Of a stretch of 64,000 nucleotides of DNA, positions 1 through 11,959 are shown in pieces. The stretch is from NCBI GenBank assembly GCA_905182985.1, contig CAJJDN010000147.1, positions 62,001 to 126,000 on the forward strand, in the 5' to 3' direction. Within the stretch, counting starts at the first letter, position 1; each line of letters starts with the position of its first letter. This stretch comes from Paramecium sonneborni (Eukaryota; Ciliophora; Oligohymenophorea; Peniculida; Parameciidae). Below the pieces are notes generated by a model, which was not told the DNA's origin, made no database searches, and was given only the letters and a program-made list of their open reading frames with translations. The translations under genes were made by a program, and so were the position numbers.

Positions 1-1924
1 ATATCTAAATTTATTTACCTGAATAAGACTTTTTAGAGACTTCTAGAATAATTCTATATTTAGCCAATGATTTAATTTAAAACATTAATTTAAAACATTG
101 ATTATTATCATCAATATTCAAATATAACAAAACTCTTGTTACTCTTGGTATTTTATCTTTCATTTAAGTTTCAAAAATCTTTGCATTAATTTAGGAGTTG
201 ATTTACATAAATCTATTTGAATGAGAAAATTAAGTTACCTTAAACTAAAAATTATTTATTTCTTATTATATCAGAACTATTTACTCCTTCATAAAATGGA
301 GATTGCACTCTTTGAATTGATTCTGATAAATATTTATAAATGATTTTTATAATGTTATTTTAATATGTTAATTTATATCACTTTTAAAACTTTACAATGA
401 TTATTATAATATTTAGGGCATAGTATGATCGTTAATTAAAGTAATTGTTGAAAAATCTTAAATAATTTTTATTATTTGTTATTATCTAACATCACCTTTT
501 ACGAATTTAGGAAATGGCAAGAATTGAATCTAATTAAGCTAAAACAATCTGACTCTCAATAAGGGAATAGCTTAGAATTTTATTTGAAAAGTGTTCAAAA
601 TCCTCTATAATGCAAATGTTTAGATTTAAAGGTACCAAATTGTTTTAAAACCAATTTCATTATATTTAACTTTAATATTTATTAAGAAACTTTTAACTTC
701 TGTAATTTAAAGTTTCACAAATCCTCTTTTTAAGTGAATTCTTTAGGATTAAACAAATTTATTTGTATTTAAAAAATTCTTTACTTATTATTTCATATCA
801 TAATATTTTTTAAACCTTAAGTTACCAAAATAAAAATAGAATAGAATTTAATTATGAAATGAATGAAATAATTTTAATTTTTAATATAATAATAAAAAGA
901 ATTTTAATGAAAGGAAAATATAGAAATTTTTGATTTATCGTTTCAACTTATTTTAGAAAAAATACTTGTCTACAGATTAATAAAAATCAAAATAGATTAA
1001 TTTCCATATAAAAATATTTTTTATTAATAATAGAAGAATTCAATTTACATAATAAATTGATTTTAATTGTTCATAACGCAATTTATTAATTTTTATTTTT
1101 TTAAACATTAGGAGCAGTGGAGAAAAATTTTTATTTTTTCTTGAAGTTTTCTTTTTTTAAGAATATCTTGATTTAATTATGTTTTGAAGGTATGTATTTA
1201 ATTTTATAAATTATAATTAAATTAATTCAAATTACTGATGTTATTCAATAGATAGAATATGATGTAATATATACATGCACAGAAACTGCTAATTTAGTCT
1301 TATTTTTGGTGCTATATTCTTTAAGTCTTCCACATTATAAAGTATTATATCTGGCTATTAATAATTATTAGATTAGATTATATTAAGATTCTCTAATCCA
1401 TTATCTAATATTTTAATTGTTTCATTAAAATATCTTTAAAATAGCATATTTACATAGATACGCGTCACAAACTATAACAGTATTCTCATATTTTAAAGTA
1501 GTATCAGATAAAATGTTAATAAATTAATTGTATTTAGAGTTGGTTAGTTATTCATGAAAAAAAGTTAACTTTAAATAGTTGTATAATAAATCCATTTATT
1601 AATTTAGAGTATGAATTCTGAATGAACAGAGCATAATCCTCAAAAAATTTAAGGGTTCTGATTATTTCGATTGAAATAGTAAAAATTTAGCTACACTATT
1701 TAAGTATGTTTTGCAAAGTTAAATAATACTGTTATTTATCGTTCTGCCTTAGCTTATGGAATAATTAATAATATTAGCAAAATTTGTAAATAATAAAAAA
1801 TCAAAAGATCAAATCAGATCAGATAAGGTCACAGGACAATTAAAAGAAGTCTTAAATCTTTTAACTTTGATAACTATTTTAAATTAAGGATTAAAAGTAA
1901 ATATATAAGGGAAAAAAAGGCAAT
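1..1924. other. Intergenic, no gene seen
   Basis: Very AT-rich sequence with frequent TGA in all frames read with the ciliate code. I see no conserved motif, RNA gene or telomeric repeat in it. Confidence 0.5.
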
Positions 1925-2206
1925 ATGTACTGTATTCTAGTGTTGGACAACAATCATCATCGATATTTTCAAGAATTTTAAAGTGCTTTTGGTTATCCTG
2001 TATCTGAACTATTCGCACCCAATCTTCTGTAAGTTAAATAAAGATATTAATAAGTTGTTATATCACCAAAAAATATTATTAAAACCAATTTCAAAGTAGA
2101 CTTATAATATAAATTTTTATCTAAGTTTAAAAATCAAATCTCTGATTTATATTATACTATTTTAAATATTAAGATGAATTTTACTTATTTTAAATGTAAT
2201 ATTTGA
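1925..2206 (+). CDS. Possible 93-aa ORF, unrecognised
   Basis: With TAA/TAG read as Gln, an ORF runs from ATG at 1925 to TGA at 2204. Its first third is varied in composition (MYCILVLDNNHHRYFQEF, then GYPVSELFAPNLL) and looks protein-like. The rest is low-complexity Lys/Asn/Phe, so the real coding part may be only the first 110 bp, with a splice donor (CTGTAAGT) just after it. It could be a remnant of a larger gene. It runs into the start of the block that is repeated after the gap. Confidence 0.25.
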
Positions 2207-2681
2207 TTGTTATAATTTATTCAAATATAAAAAATATAATTGTTAAATAACCCTTTATACTAATCAATCACCATTTGAATTCAATTATTAGTTTTTAAGA
2301 ATGTATTTATAATATAGATATGGTTACTACCATTTTTGTATATAAAAACGATAAAAATGAAATTGAATGAAATTCATTAAATATATTGATCAAATATTGA
2401 TAAATTTTATTCTGTATCTAAAAAATTTAATAAATTATCCATAAATTATCTTACATTCTTTAATTGAGCTAATTAATGTTGATTAAGCTAACATTGAATT
2501 AAGAAAACTTAAGACTTGCAACTATATATTTAATATTTCTTTTTACCTTATATTATTTTTAATAATTTTTTATTCTCCAGAATTAACACCCCACAAACGA
2601 AGAAATTAATTCCCACAATTAAACTAAAATGTTACTTTTAGAAGTTAAGCCTACATATTAAATATCTCCTAAATTTTTTTT
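2150..2681. repeat. 532-bp contig-end duplicate, copy A
   Basis: Identical as far as I can read to 3234-3765 (offset 1084). It ends exactly where the run of N begins. No gene recognised inside. Confidence 0.9.
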
Positions 2682-3233
2682 NNNNNNNNNNNNNNNNNNN
2701 NNNNNNNNNNNNNNNNNNNNNNNNNNNNNNNNNNNNNNNNNNNNNNNNNNNNNNNNNNNNNNNNNNNNNNNNNNNNNNNNNNNNNNNNNNNNNNNNNNNN
2801 NNNNNNNNNNNNNNNNNNNNNNNNNNNNNNNNNNNNNNNNNNNNNNNNNNNNNNNNNNNNNNNNNNNNNNNNNNNNNNNNNNNNNNNNNNNNNNNNNNNN
2901 NNNNNNNNNNNNNNNNNNNNNNNNNNNNNNNNNNNNNNNNNNNNNNNNNNNNNNNNNNNNNNNNNNNNNNNNNNNNNNNNNNNNNNNNNNNNNNNNNNNN
3001 NNNNNNNNNNNNNNNNNNNNNNNNNNNNNNNNNNNNNNNNNNNNNNNNNNNNNNNNNNNNNNNNNNNNNNNNNNNNNNNNNNNNNNNNNNNNNNNNNNNN
3101 NNNNNNNNNNNNNNNNNNNNNNNNNNNNNNNNNNNNNNNNNNNNNNNNNNNNNNNNNNNNNNNNNNNNNNNNNNNNNNNNNNNNNNNNNNNNNNNNNNNN
3201 NNNNNNNNNNNNNNNNNNNNNNNNNNNNNNNNN
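2682..3233. other. Assembly gap (552 N)
   Basis: A run of N. Both flanks are the same 532-bp sequence, so the gap is probably two unmerged overlapping contig ends rather than missing DNA. Confidence 0.95.
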
Positions 3234-3765
3234 TATTATACTATTTTAAATATTAAGATGAATTTTACTTATTTTAAATGTAATATTTGATTGTTATAAT
3301 TTATTCAAATATAAAAAATATAATTGTTAAATAACCCTTTATACTAATCAATCACCATTTGAATTCAATTATTAGTTTTTAAGAATGTATTTATAATATA
3401 GATATGGTTACTACCATTTTTGTATATAAAAACGATAAAAATGAAATTGAATGAAATTCATTAAATATATTGATCAAATATTGATAAATTTTATTCTGTA
3501 TCTAAAAAATTTAATAAATTATCCATAAATTATCTTACATTCTTTAATTGAGCTAATTAATGTTGATTAAGCTAACATTGAATTAAGAAAACTTAAGACT
3601 TGCAACTATATATTTAATATTTCTTTTTACCTTATATTATTTTTAATAATTTTTTATTCTCCAGAATTAACACCCCACAAACGAAGAAATTAATTCCCAC
3701 AATTAAACTAAAATGTTACTTTTAGAAGTTAAGCCTACATATTAAATATCTCCTAAATTTTTTTT
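3234..3765. repeat. 532-bp contig-end duplicate, copy B
   Basis: Second copy of 2150-2681. It starts with the first base after the gap and continues past 3765 into unique sequence. No gene recognised inside. Confidence 0.9.
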
Positions 3766-3802
3766 TATTTTATTCTCCTGAAATTATTTCCCATACAATT
3801 AC

Positions 3803-4090
3803 TCAAAAACTATCATTCAGTTGAAAGCTTAAAGAAATTGATATCACCACTTTATTCTTGTAAAATTATTTTTTTGCTACATCCTAGAAACGAATAGATT
3901 AATCTTAACCATCATATACAAATATTGTACAACTGGTAATTATAATTTTTGCCACATCCTGTAAAGATTGATTCGTCATCAATTGAATAACATACTTAAT
4001 AGACCGTGAATTTATTTTAAGTTCTTTTTTTTTATTTAATTTTATTCGGCTCTTATTGTTGATAGAGTTGCCTAATATTTTATTAATCAT
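3803..4090 (-). CDS. Possible 95-aa ORF with an internal repeat
   Basis: Read with TGA as the only stop, this minus-strand ORF gives 95 residues with two similar short segments, NQSLQDVAK and, about 20 residues later, DQSIRFQDVAKK. No domain recognised. It sits alone in a gene-poor stretch, so it may be chance or a gene relic. Confidence 0.2.
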
Positions 4091-4808
4091 TATTCATAAT
4101 TTATAATTTAACTTGCTTAATCGAATACTTATTCTTAAATGTTATATATGCTTTTAAAATTCTTAAAAATATAGGAGTTTTATAGAATAAACCTAGACTA
4201 AAGAAAAGCTATGGTATAAAGATGGCATTTTTAATTTCTATTTACAAAAGTATTGGTTGAACAGTATATATTTTTTCACAAGTGCTTTTAAATAGTAAAG
4301 ATATGAAATATCTAATTTTTATTGCTCCATAGTTTCTTTCGATTAATATAATGACAAATAGATTATCTAATTTATTAATTTTCAAAATTTGCCATATATG
4401 TAATGGAGGAATCATATCGCCATTCTTTATATTTGATTCTTTGAATTCAATTACTCTTATAAAAATATTGACAATATACCAAAACTTTTCGTTCCAATAA
4501 TAGTCAGAGAGCTTCCTTTTAAAAATTCTGGGTATTAGTTTTTGCCCTTTCTTATTTAATTTTCTAATATAAGGTATTTTTGTTTTAATTATCTTTGATA
4601 TCTAATATTCAAATAGTAATAACCTTTAATGTGAATAAGACTTTTTTTTCCTTTAAAATGAACCAACTAAAATTATCACCAAATCAAATATAATTAGTTT
4701 TTACATAAAATGATTTTAATCTTAGAAAATTTTCGATCGAATTATATCATTAATAATAATGTTGTTTTTTAATATGTTAATGATTGAACAAAATATTAAT
4801 ATAAAGAA
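4091..4808. other. Intergenic, no gene seen
   Basis: AT-rich with no recognisable coding or RNA feature in either strand. Confidence 0.4.
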
Positions 4809-5777
4809 TCATGAATTGTCCATTCCATCAAGATATTCCAGGAAACTATTAATACAAACATCTTTTTTCCTTGACTACTTCATCCCATCTAGATTTTTTT
4901 ACAACATCTAAAAATAATAATATTATTCTTTCAACACTTAAAAAGTAAATTCAAATGAATCTTTTATAATTTCTCTATTATTCCAAATAAAGTCAAAGTA
5001 GTCAGATAATCCATTTATTGATACATCTATACCATCTTTTGCTTTTTAATATAAATCTGACAAATTATCTGAAGCATTTTAAAGCTGTTCTGGAATAGTT
5101 TTTGCAACAAAATTAGAAAATCCTTATTTGATACCTTTCCAAGAAAAATCCCAATATTATTCATCTTATTATTATTGTTATTGTTCTTGTTATTGTTCTT
5201 ATTATTGTTATTATTATTGTTCTTATTATTGTTGTTATTATTGTTATTGTTATTGTTATTGTTATTGTTATTGTTATTGTTCTTATTATTGTTATTATTA
5301 TTGTTATTGCTATTATTGTGGATATTATTTTGAGCTTTCATCTAAAACTTCTTAATCACAAGTATCTGATGTAAAACAACTAAATACTAGATAGATAATT
5401 CCAATAATAGTCCCAATAGCTAGACTTGGTAATAATAATAAAACTGCTTTCCCCATAGCCACCGCTTATAAAAATGAGAATAAGGATCCTGCTATTACAT
5501 TTCCTAAAACTGATTAGAACCATGCTGCAATTGAGCCAGCTATTGGACCATATGCTGAGAAACCAGCTAACCATATTGCTATTCTAATAGTTATAAATGA
5601 AGCTAAAGACGAAATTGTTTGATATTAAAATGATATTGCTAATTGTTTTTTAATGCAATCAAATATTTATAGCTTATTATATTACTTACATTTTTTAATT
5701 TTAGAGGACTCTTCTTTGGCCAAATTACATCCAAGAATTAAAAAGATAAACAATATTGCAATTATTTTTCTTTACAT
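4809..5777 (-). CDS. Ifi-6-16/ISG12-like membrane protein with polyQ tract
   Basis: Intronless 322-aa frame, ATG at 5777, TGA at 4809. Residues 1-17 form a signal-peptide-like start (MQRKIIAILFIFLILG, then Cys). Around residues 75-125 is a Gly/Ala-rich hydrophobic segment, GFSAYGPIAGSIAAWFQ followed by GNVIAGSLFSFLQ, which fits the Ifi-6-16/ISG12 family of small organelle-membrane proteins. A second hydrophobic stretch follows. Residues about 150-204 are nearly pure glutamine, encoded by mixed CAA and TAA. The C-terminal ~110 residues are hydrophilic with several aromatics and not recognised. In the standard code the polyQ region appears as poly-Asn in another frame, which is a shadow. The family assignment rests on the Gly/Ala pattern only; function is inferred. 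Confidence 0.72.
5158..5325 (-). repeat. CAA/TAA glutamine-coding microsatellite
   Basis: About 170 bp of alternating TTA/TTG/TTC triplets on the plus strand, which is the CAA/TAA/GAA-coding polyQ tract of the Ifi-6-16-like gene read on the minus strand. The two Gln codons are mixed irregularly. Confidence 0.85.
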
Positions 5778-6005
5778 AAATTAATGTTTTATATTTATAA
5801 TAAATTTACTAAAAAATGATTCTAAATGTTTATTTGATCTGCAAATTATTAAAAGATATTAAATATATATTTTTAGAATATTTTAAGTACCTTATTTTGA
5901 TACATTGATTAAGCAAAAGTATTTGAAAATGCTATTAAGTGCATTTAGTTGAAATTTTAATTAATTGTAACATTGATAAATGGATATATATTAATAATAA
6001 TATTA

Positions 6006-6653
6006 ATGAGTGATAAATTTCATAAATTGAGCAATAAATGGACGATATCTGAGAAATATAATGCTAGTCAAAACTTAGATTATAAGAAAACTATTGTAGA
6101 TATATGTTCTTTTTCAACTGTTGAAGAATTAGGATTTTATAGGGAGAAAACTATTTATTCAAAATTGTCTGATATTTTAAGTGAACCTTAAAAATGCAAA
6201 ATGTAGTAAATTTCTTTATAACAATAGATTTAAATAATTTAATGATGATAATGCAGATAGAAGCAATTTAATTTTTTTAAAATGATATTAAACCCTGGTG
6301 GGAAGATGAAAACAATAAAAATGGTGGATTAATTCAATTTGATATTCCAATACAACACCAGGCAGTTTATGATTCAATTTATTAGGATATTCTTTTATAA
6401 ATCTTAGGATAAGCTACACAAGAATTTAGACATGTGCGCTAGATTCCTAATTTAGATTAATGGGTTAAGAGTCTTGGATAAAATTAATGCTAAACAAGAT
6501 AATAGAATTAGAATTGAATTATGGATGGATATTGATCCAAAAGATTAAGATGAATCTATTCCTAAATTAATAGATTGGATTGATAGTACTTTGAAGAAAC
6601 ATATAATTGACATTGATTAAACTTAATTTAATAAAGTATCTCATAAAAAATGA
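6006..6653 (+). pseudogene. Degenerate eIF4E-family gene
   Basis: Exon 1 starts at ATG 6006 (HKLSNKWT...STVEEL), followed by a 25-nt intron at 6203-6227. Exon 2 carries DRSNLIF, then the eIF4E hallmark NDIKPWWEDENNKNGG, and near the end RIRIELWMD. That order matches eIF4E, the mRNA cap-binding translation factor. Two single-base insertions are needed to keep frame, one in the T7 run at 6272-6278 and one in the AAAA run near 6480; removing both gives 621 nt, a multiple of three. Several conserved residues are also missing: the second Trp (TISEKY instead of a W), the FW after VEE, and the KW after NGG. It is therefore either a decaying paralogue or a divergent gene with consensus errors. Its 3' part is copied at 8011-8417. 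Confidence 0.68.
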
Positions 6654-7390
6654 GAACTTATTTTAATAATATATAATTTTATCGTAGATCTTTAGTTTTA
6701 ATAAATAATTGATTTAACATGTTTGTTACTTGATGTATCAAATCCTTTTAATTGATGATAATGTTCCTTTAGTTTAGGAAAATAATTGATAATAAAAATT
6801 TCAATAAAAGAGCTCAAACTAATATTTCCTTATTAAATTTGAGGCATTTGAAAAATAGATTATGTTGAATAAGAAAATGCATTACCAATCTAAAAATTTC
6901 AAATATATAGAAATCGAACAATTTATAGTTAAATCAATTTATTCCTCAAATATTTTCTATTTCTATGAAACATTTACTTTTTGGAGTTGAATATTTATAC
7001 AAACCTTGAACCATTCATACAGATATCAAAGAAGCCATTCAACCAGAATTTATAAGTTAAGTTAGATGGTTTACCAAGGAATGATAAAGGTTCTTAAAGG
7101 AAAATACTATTTGAGGACTCCTGTCGTAATAAATAAAAAGGGGCATTTGAAATTTACAGATAAAGTACTTTGAATGCACATTATAAATTAAAAGTTTACT
7201 GAAAAACCTTCATGATAAAATCAAGCTAACAATTAATATCAAATCATTTTTGAAATTATGAAAGAAAAGTAATCAATTATAATAAATTATTAGATTAAAG
7301 TATTGCTATATATATGATTTTATTATGAAAAATTTTAATGTTAAAATTTAAAAATAAGAATAAAATATAAGATTTAAGATAATATGTAAA
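6654..7390. other. Spacer with coding-like fragments
   Basis: Between the eIF4E-like gene and the RBR 3' end. On the plus strand, around 7008-7200, one frame reads a hydrophilic stretch (EPFIQISKKPFNQN, then VKLDGLPRND) without TGA, but a neighbouring frame looks equally open. I do not recognise it. Confidence 0.3.
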
Positions 7391-8009
7391 TCAAATATTT
7401 TCTAACAAATAAAATATCAAAAAGCATGGACTAATTAAAATGGCAATAGCAACTGTCAATGGAGATAATAAGACTCCTAAGAAGAAGTAAAGTATTCCAA
7501 AGGCAATTTTAGGACATAATCTGTATCTATGAAATCTAAATCCGCAGACTTTTCTAGTAAGTTCATAAGGTGCTACAATAACGAAGTAAATAAGGATGAA
7601 TGGCAACAATGCTAATAAAACAGAGAAAAGGATAATAGTAAGTAATATTTTTGGTATGATCATCATAACTCTAAGCATCATAGGATTAGAAAATGGTTAC
7701 ATATTGGAACCTTGTCCTCCAGGAACTATGATTATGATTGTATTGATTAAATACAGACACATCCAAAAATATTGAAAATAACATAGTGATAGGATGAATA
7801 TTTGCCTCTACATAACCAGCAGAATTAATATTTGCATTTATAACAAGTCATATGATTACATCCACCCTTTTTTTAGATTGGTGCTTTACAATTAGGACAA
7901 TCAAATATTAGATTATCTTTTCTTGCTTATAAATATTATGCATCCATTGCTTATATACAATCTAATCCTTAATGATATTGATTTCCACATTAAAAACATA
8001 TATTTTATC
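7391..8009 (-). pseudogene. RBR ligase C-terminal fragment, duplicate 1
   Basis: Identical to the 3' end of the full gene at 10564-11182: end of the RBR zinc fingers, the 35-nt intron, and the two-helix hydrophobic C-terminus ending at TGA 7391. It stops abruptly at the single N at 8010, so it lacks the N-terminal part. Most likely an assembly duplicate, not a separate gene. Confidence 0.8.
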
Positions 8010-8010
8010 N

Positions 8011-8417
8011 GATAATGCAGATAGAAGCAATTTAATTTTTTTAAAATGATATTAAACCCTGGTGGGAAGATGAAAACAATAAAAATGGTGGATTAATTCA
8101 ATTTGATATTCCAATACAACACCAGGCAGTTTATGATTCAATTTATTAGGATATTCTTTTATAAATCTTAGGATAAGCTACACAAGAATTTAGACATGTG
8201 CGCTAGATTCCTAATTTAGATTAATGGGTTAAGAGTCTTGGATAAAATTAATGCTAAACAAGATAATAGAATTAGAATTGAATTATGGATGGATATTGAT
8301 CCAAAAGATTAAGATGAATCTATTCCTAAATTAATAGATTGGATTGATAGTACTTTGAAGAAACATATAATTGACATTGATTAAACTTAATTTAATAAAG
8401 TATCTCATAAAAAATGA
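8011..8417 (+). pseudogene. eIF4E-like exon 2, duplicate
   Basis: Repeats 6247-6653 base for base, including both frame-shifting runs. It lacks exon 1. A final 52-bp remnant of the same exon is at 9775-9826. Confidence 0.75.
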
Positions 8418-9154
8418 GAACTTATTTTAATAATATATAATTTTATCGTAGATCTTTAGTTTTAATAAATAATTGATTTAACATGTTTGTTACTTGATGT
8501 ATCAAATCCTTTTAATTGATGATAATGTTCCTTTAGTTTAGGAAAATAATTGATAATAAAAATTTCAATAAAAGAGCTCAAACTAATATTTCCTTATTAA
8601 ATTTGAGGCATTTGAAAAATAGATTATGTTGAATAAGAAAATGCATTACCAATCTAAAAATTTCAAATATATAGAAATCGAACAATTTATAGTTAAATCA
8701 ATTTATTCCTCAAATATTTTCTATTTCTATGAAACATTTACTTTTTGGAGTTGAATATTTATACAAACCTTGAACCATTCATACAGATATCAAAGAAGCC
8801 ATTCAACCAGAATTTATAAGTTAAGTTAGATGGTTTACCAAGGAATGATAAAGGTTCTTAAAGGAAAATACTATTTGAGGACTCCTGTCGTAATAAATAA
8901 AAAGGGGCATTTGAAATTTACAGATAAAGTACTTTGAATGCACATTATAAATTAAAAGTTTACTGAAAAACCTTCATGATAAAATCAAGCTAACAATTAA
9001 TATCAAATCATTTTTGAAATTATGAAAGAAAAGTAATCAATTATAATAAATTATTAGATTAAAGTATTGCTATATATATGATTTTATTATGAAAAATTTT
9101 AATGTTAAAATTTAAAAATAAGAATAAAATATAAGATTTAAGATAATATGTAAA

Positions 9155-9773
9155 TCAAATATTTTCTAACAAATAAAATATCAAAAAGCATGGACTAATT
9201 AAAATGGCAATAGCAACTGTCAATGGAGATAATAAGACTCCTAAGAAGAAGTAAAGTATTCCAAAGGCAATTTTAGGACATAATCTGTATCTATGAAATC
9301 TAAATCCGCAGACTTTTCTAGTAAGTTCATAAGGTGCTACAATAACGAAGTAAATAAGGATGAATGGCAACAATGCTAATAAAACAGAGAAAAGGATAAT
9401 AGTAAGTAATATTTTTGGTATGATCATCATAACTCTAAGCATCATAGGATTAGAAAATGGTTACATATTGGAACCTTGTCCTCCAGGAACTATGATTATG
9501 ATTGTATTGATTAAATACAGACACATCCAAAAATATTGAAAATAACATAGTGATAGGATGAATATTTGCCTCTACATAACCAGCAGAATTAATATTTGCA
9601 TTTATAACAAGTCATATGATTACATCCACCCTTTTTTTAGATTGGTGCTTTACAATTAGGACAATCAAATATTAGATTATCTTTTCTTGCTTATAAATAT
9701 TATGCATCCATTGCTTATATACAATCTAATCCTTAATGATATTGATTTCCACATTAAAAACATATATTTTATC
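9155..9773 (-). pseudogene. RBR ligase C-terminal fragment, duplicate 2
   Basis: Identical to 7391-8009 and 10564-11182, again cut off at a single N (9774). It encodes the same 96-residue hydrophobic tail and the last RBR zinc-binding residues. Confidence 0.8.
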
Positions 9774-9774
9774 N

Positions 9775-11182
9775 TATAATTGACATTGATTAAACTTAAT
9801 TTAATAAAGTATCTCATAAAAAATGAGAACTTATTTTAATAATATATAATTTTATCGTAGATCTTTAGTTTTAATAAATAATTGATTTAACATGTTTGTT
9901 ACTTGATGTATCAAATCCTTTTAATTGATGATAATGTTCCTTTAGTTTAGGAAAATAATTGATAATAAAAATTTCAATAAAAGAGCTCAAACTAATATTT
10001 CCTTATTAAATTTGAGGCATTTGAAAAATAGATTATGTTGAATAAGAAAATGCATTACCAATCTAAAAATTTCAAATATATAGAAATCGAACAATTTATA
10101 GTTAAATCAATTTATTCCTCAAATATTTTCTATTTCTATGAAACATTTACTTTTTGGAGTTGAATATTTATACAAACCTTGAACCATTCATACAGATATC
10201 AAAGAAGCCATTCAACCAGAATTTATAAGTTAAGTTAGATGGTTTACCAAGGAATGATAAAGGTTCTTAAAGGAAAATACTATTTGAGGACTCCTGTCGT
10301 AATAAATAAAAAGGGGCATTTGAAATTTACAGATAAAGTACTTTGAATGCACATTATAAATTAAAAGTTTACTGAAAAACCTTCATGATAAAATCAAGCT
10401 AACAATTAATATCAAATCATTTTTGAAATTATGAAAGAAAAGTAATCAATTATAATAAATTATTAGATTAAAGTATTGCTATATATATGATTTTATTATG
10501 AAAAATTTTAATGTTAAAATTTAAAAATAAGAATAAAATATAAGATTTAAGATAATATGTAAATCAAATATTTTCTAACAAATAAAATATCAAAAAGCAT
10601 GGACTAATTAAAATGGCAATAGCAACTGTCAATGGAGATAATAAGACTCCTAAGAAGAAGTAAAGTATTCCAAAGGCAATTTTAGGACATAATCTGTATC
10701 TATGAAATCTAAATCCGCAGACTTTTCTAGTAAGTTCATAAGGTGCTACAATAACGAAGTAAATAAGGATGAATGGCAACAATGCTAATAAAACAGAGAA
10801 AAGGATAATAGTAAGTAATATTTTTGGTATGATCATCATAACTCTAAGCATCATAGGATTAGAAAATGGTTACATATTGGAACCTTGTCCTCCAGGAACT
10901 ATGATTATGATTGTATTGATTAAATACAGACACATCCAAAAATATTGAAAATAACATAGTGATAGGATGAATATTTGCCTCTACATAACCAGCAGAATTA
11001 ATATTTGCATTTATAACAAGTCATATGATTACATCCACCCTTTTTTTAGATTGGTGCTTTACAATTAGGACAATCAAATATTAGATTATCTTTTCTTGCT
11101 TATAAATATTATGCATCCATTGCTTATATACAATCTAATCCTTAATGATATTGATTTCCACATTAAAAACATATATTTTATC
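9775..11182. repeat. Duplicated block, copy 3 (partial)
   Basis: Matches 8366-9773 (offset 1409), then continues into unique sequence at 11183. This is the only copy attached to the 5' part of the RBR gene. Confidence 0.92.
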
Positions 11183-11959
11183 CACATATACATGTTAGTA
11201 AATCATTACCATTTCCTATCACATAATTTTCACAATCCTATCATAAGAAACATCTTTTACTGGTTTTGGACACCATCGCACATTTTTATTTTGACTAATA
11301 ATTTGTCTATCATAAAACTTTTTGTATTTTTCATACACTCTATCTGATACTAAAGTTTAAATTTATTCATCTGTAAATGCAATTGTACATAAAGATTATG
11401 GACAACCTATACTTAATACATTTCCTTTTAAAATATTTTGTGTTAAATGATATGACATACAATCACTACAAAATTCATGTCTACAAGATAAAGGTGCTAT
11501 AAATTAATTCTTTCCTTTCTCAATATAACATATTGAACATTCTTATAAATCTTTTTAATCCTTTGATTATTCATCTACCTTCATCTCTAACTTTACTTCT
11601 GATTACCAAGATGAACAAGATTTCCTTTTTCTTAATATTTTTTTTTATCTCACTTCTTCTGTAACTATTGTTTTTACACCTTCAGTTCTTAATTCCTACG
11701 ATACAATTGACTGCATTTAAGAATGTACTCCCTACCCTTATTTATTAATTGGTTATTGATTCTCTTATATTTGATGATAATTTGGTTCATCAAATTAACC
11801 AGAATCAATATAATCATTAGCTTAACATTTAAGTGGTTAACTCTTTCCTAATTTTGGTCCATGAGATACAAACAATTACTATTAGTATATTGGCAAAACT
11901 AACTATTAGTATTAAGGTTTCTACTATTCAAACTAACACATTTACTCATTCTGATCCAT
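10564..11959 (-). CDS. RBR-type E3 ubiquitin ligase with membrane tail
   Basis: ATG at 11959, TGA at 10564. Introns of 23 nt (11238-11260) and 35 nt (10899-10933) leave 445 codons. RING1 starts at ECSICYIEKGKNQF with LSCRHEFCSDCM. The IBR region follows (VRWCPKPDCEN, CICGQNICFQCGNQYH). RING2 reads CPNCKAPIQKKGGCNHMTC then FCWLC, and the Cys of GGCNHM is at the position of the catalytic thioester Cys of parkin/HHARI. After residue ~345 come two long hydrophobic helices, so the ligase is probably anchored in a membrane. The first ~135 residues are Gln-rich and basic with no recognised domain. Family and mechanism are well supported; substrate is unknown. Confidence 0.87.

Larger units (their letters stand above)
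6247..8009. repeat. 1763-bp duplicated block, copy 1
   Basis: Same sequence as 8011-9773 (offset 1764), and its last 1408 bp recur at 9775-11182. It holds the eIF4E exon 2 and the 3' end of the RBR ligase gene. The copies are joined by single N characters. Confidence 0.92.
8011..9773. repeat. 1763-bp duplicated block, copy 2
   Basis: Second copy of 6247-8009, bounded on both sides by a single N (8010 and 9774). Confidence 0.92.

Noticed and set aside
5027..5341. Poly-asparagine ORF on the minus strand
   Set aside because: Wrong frame of the polyQ tract in the Ifi-6-16-like gene; the flanking conserved sequence is in the Gln frame.
7391..10854. Three separate genes for a 96-residue membrane protein
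   Set aside because: They are identical copies of the C-terminal end of one RBR ligase gene, created by duplicated blocks joined with single N characters.
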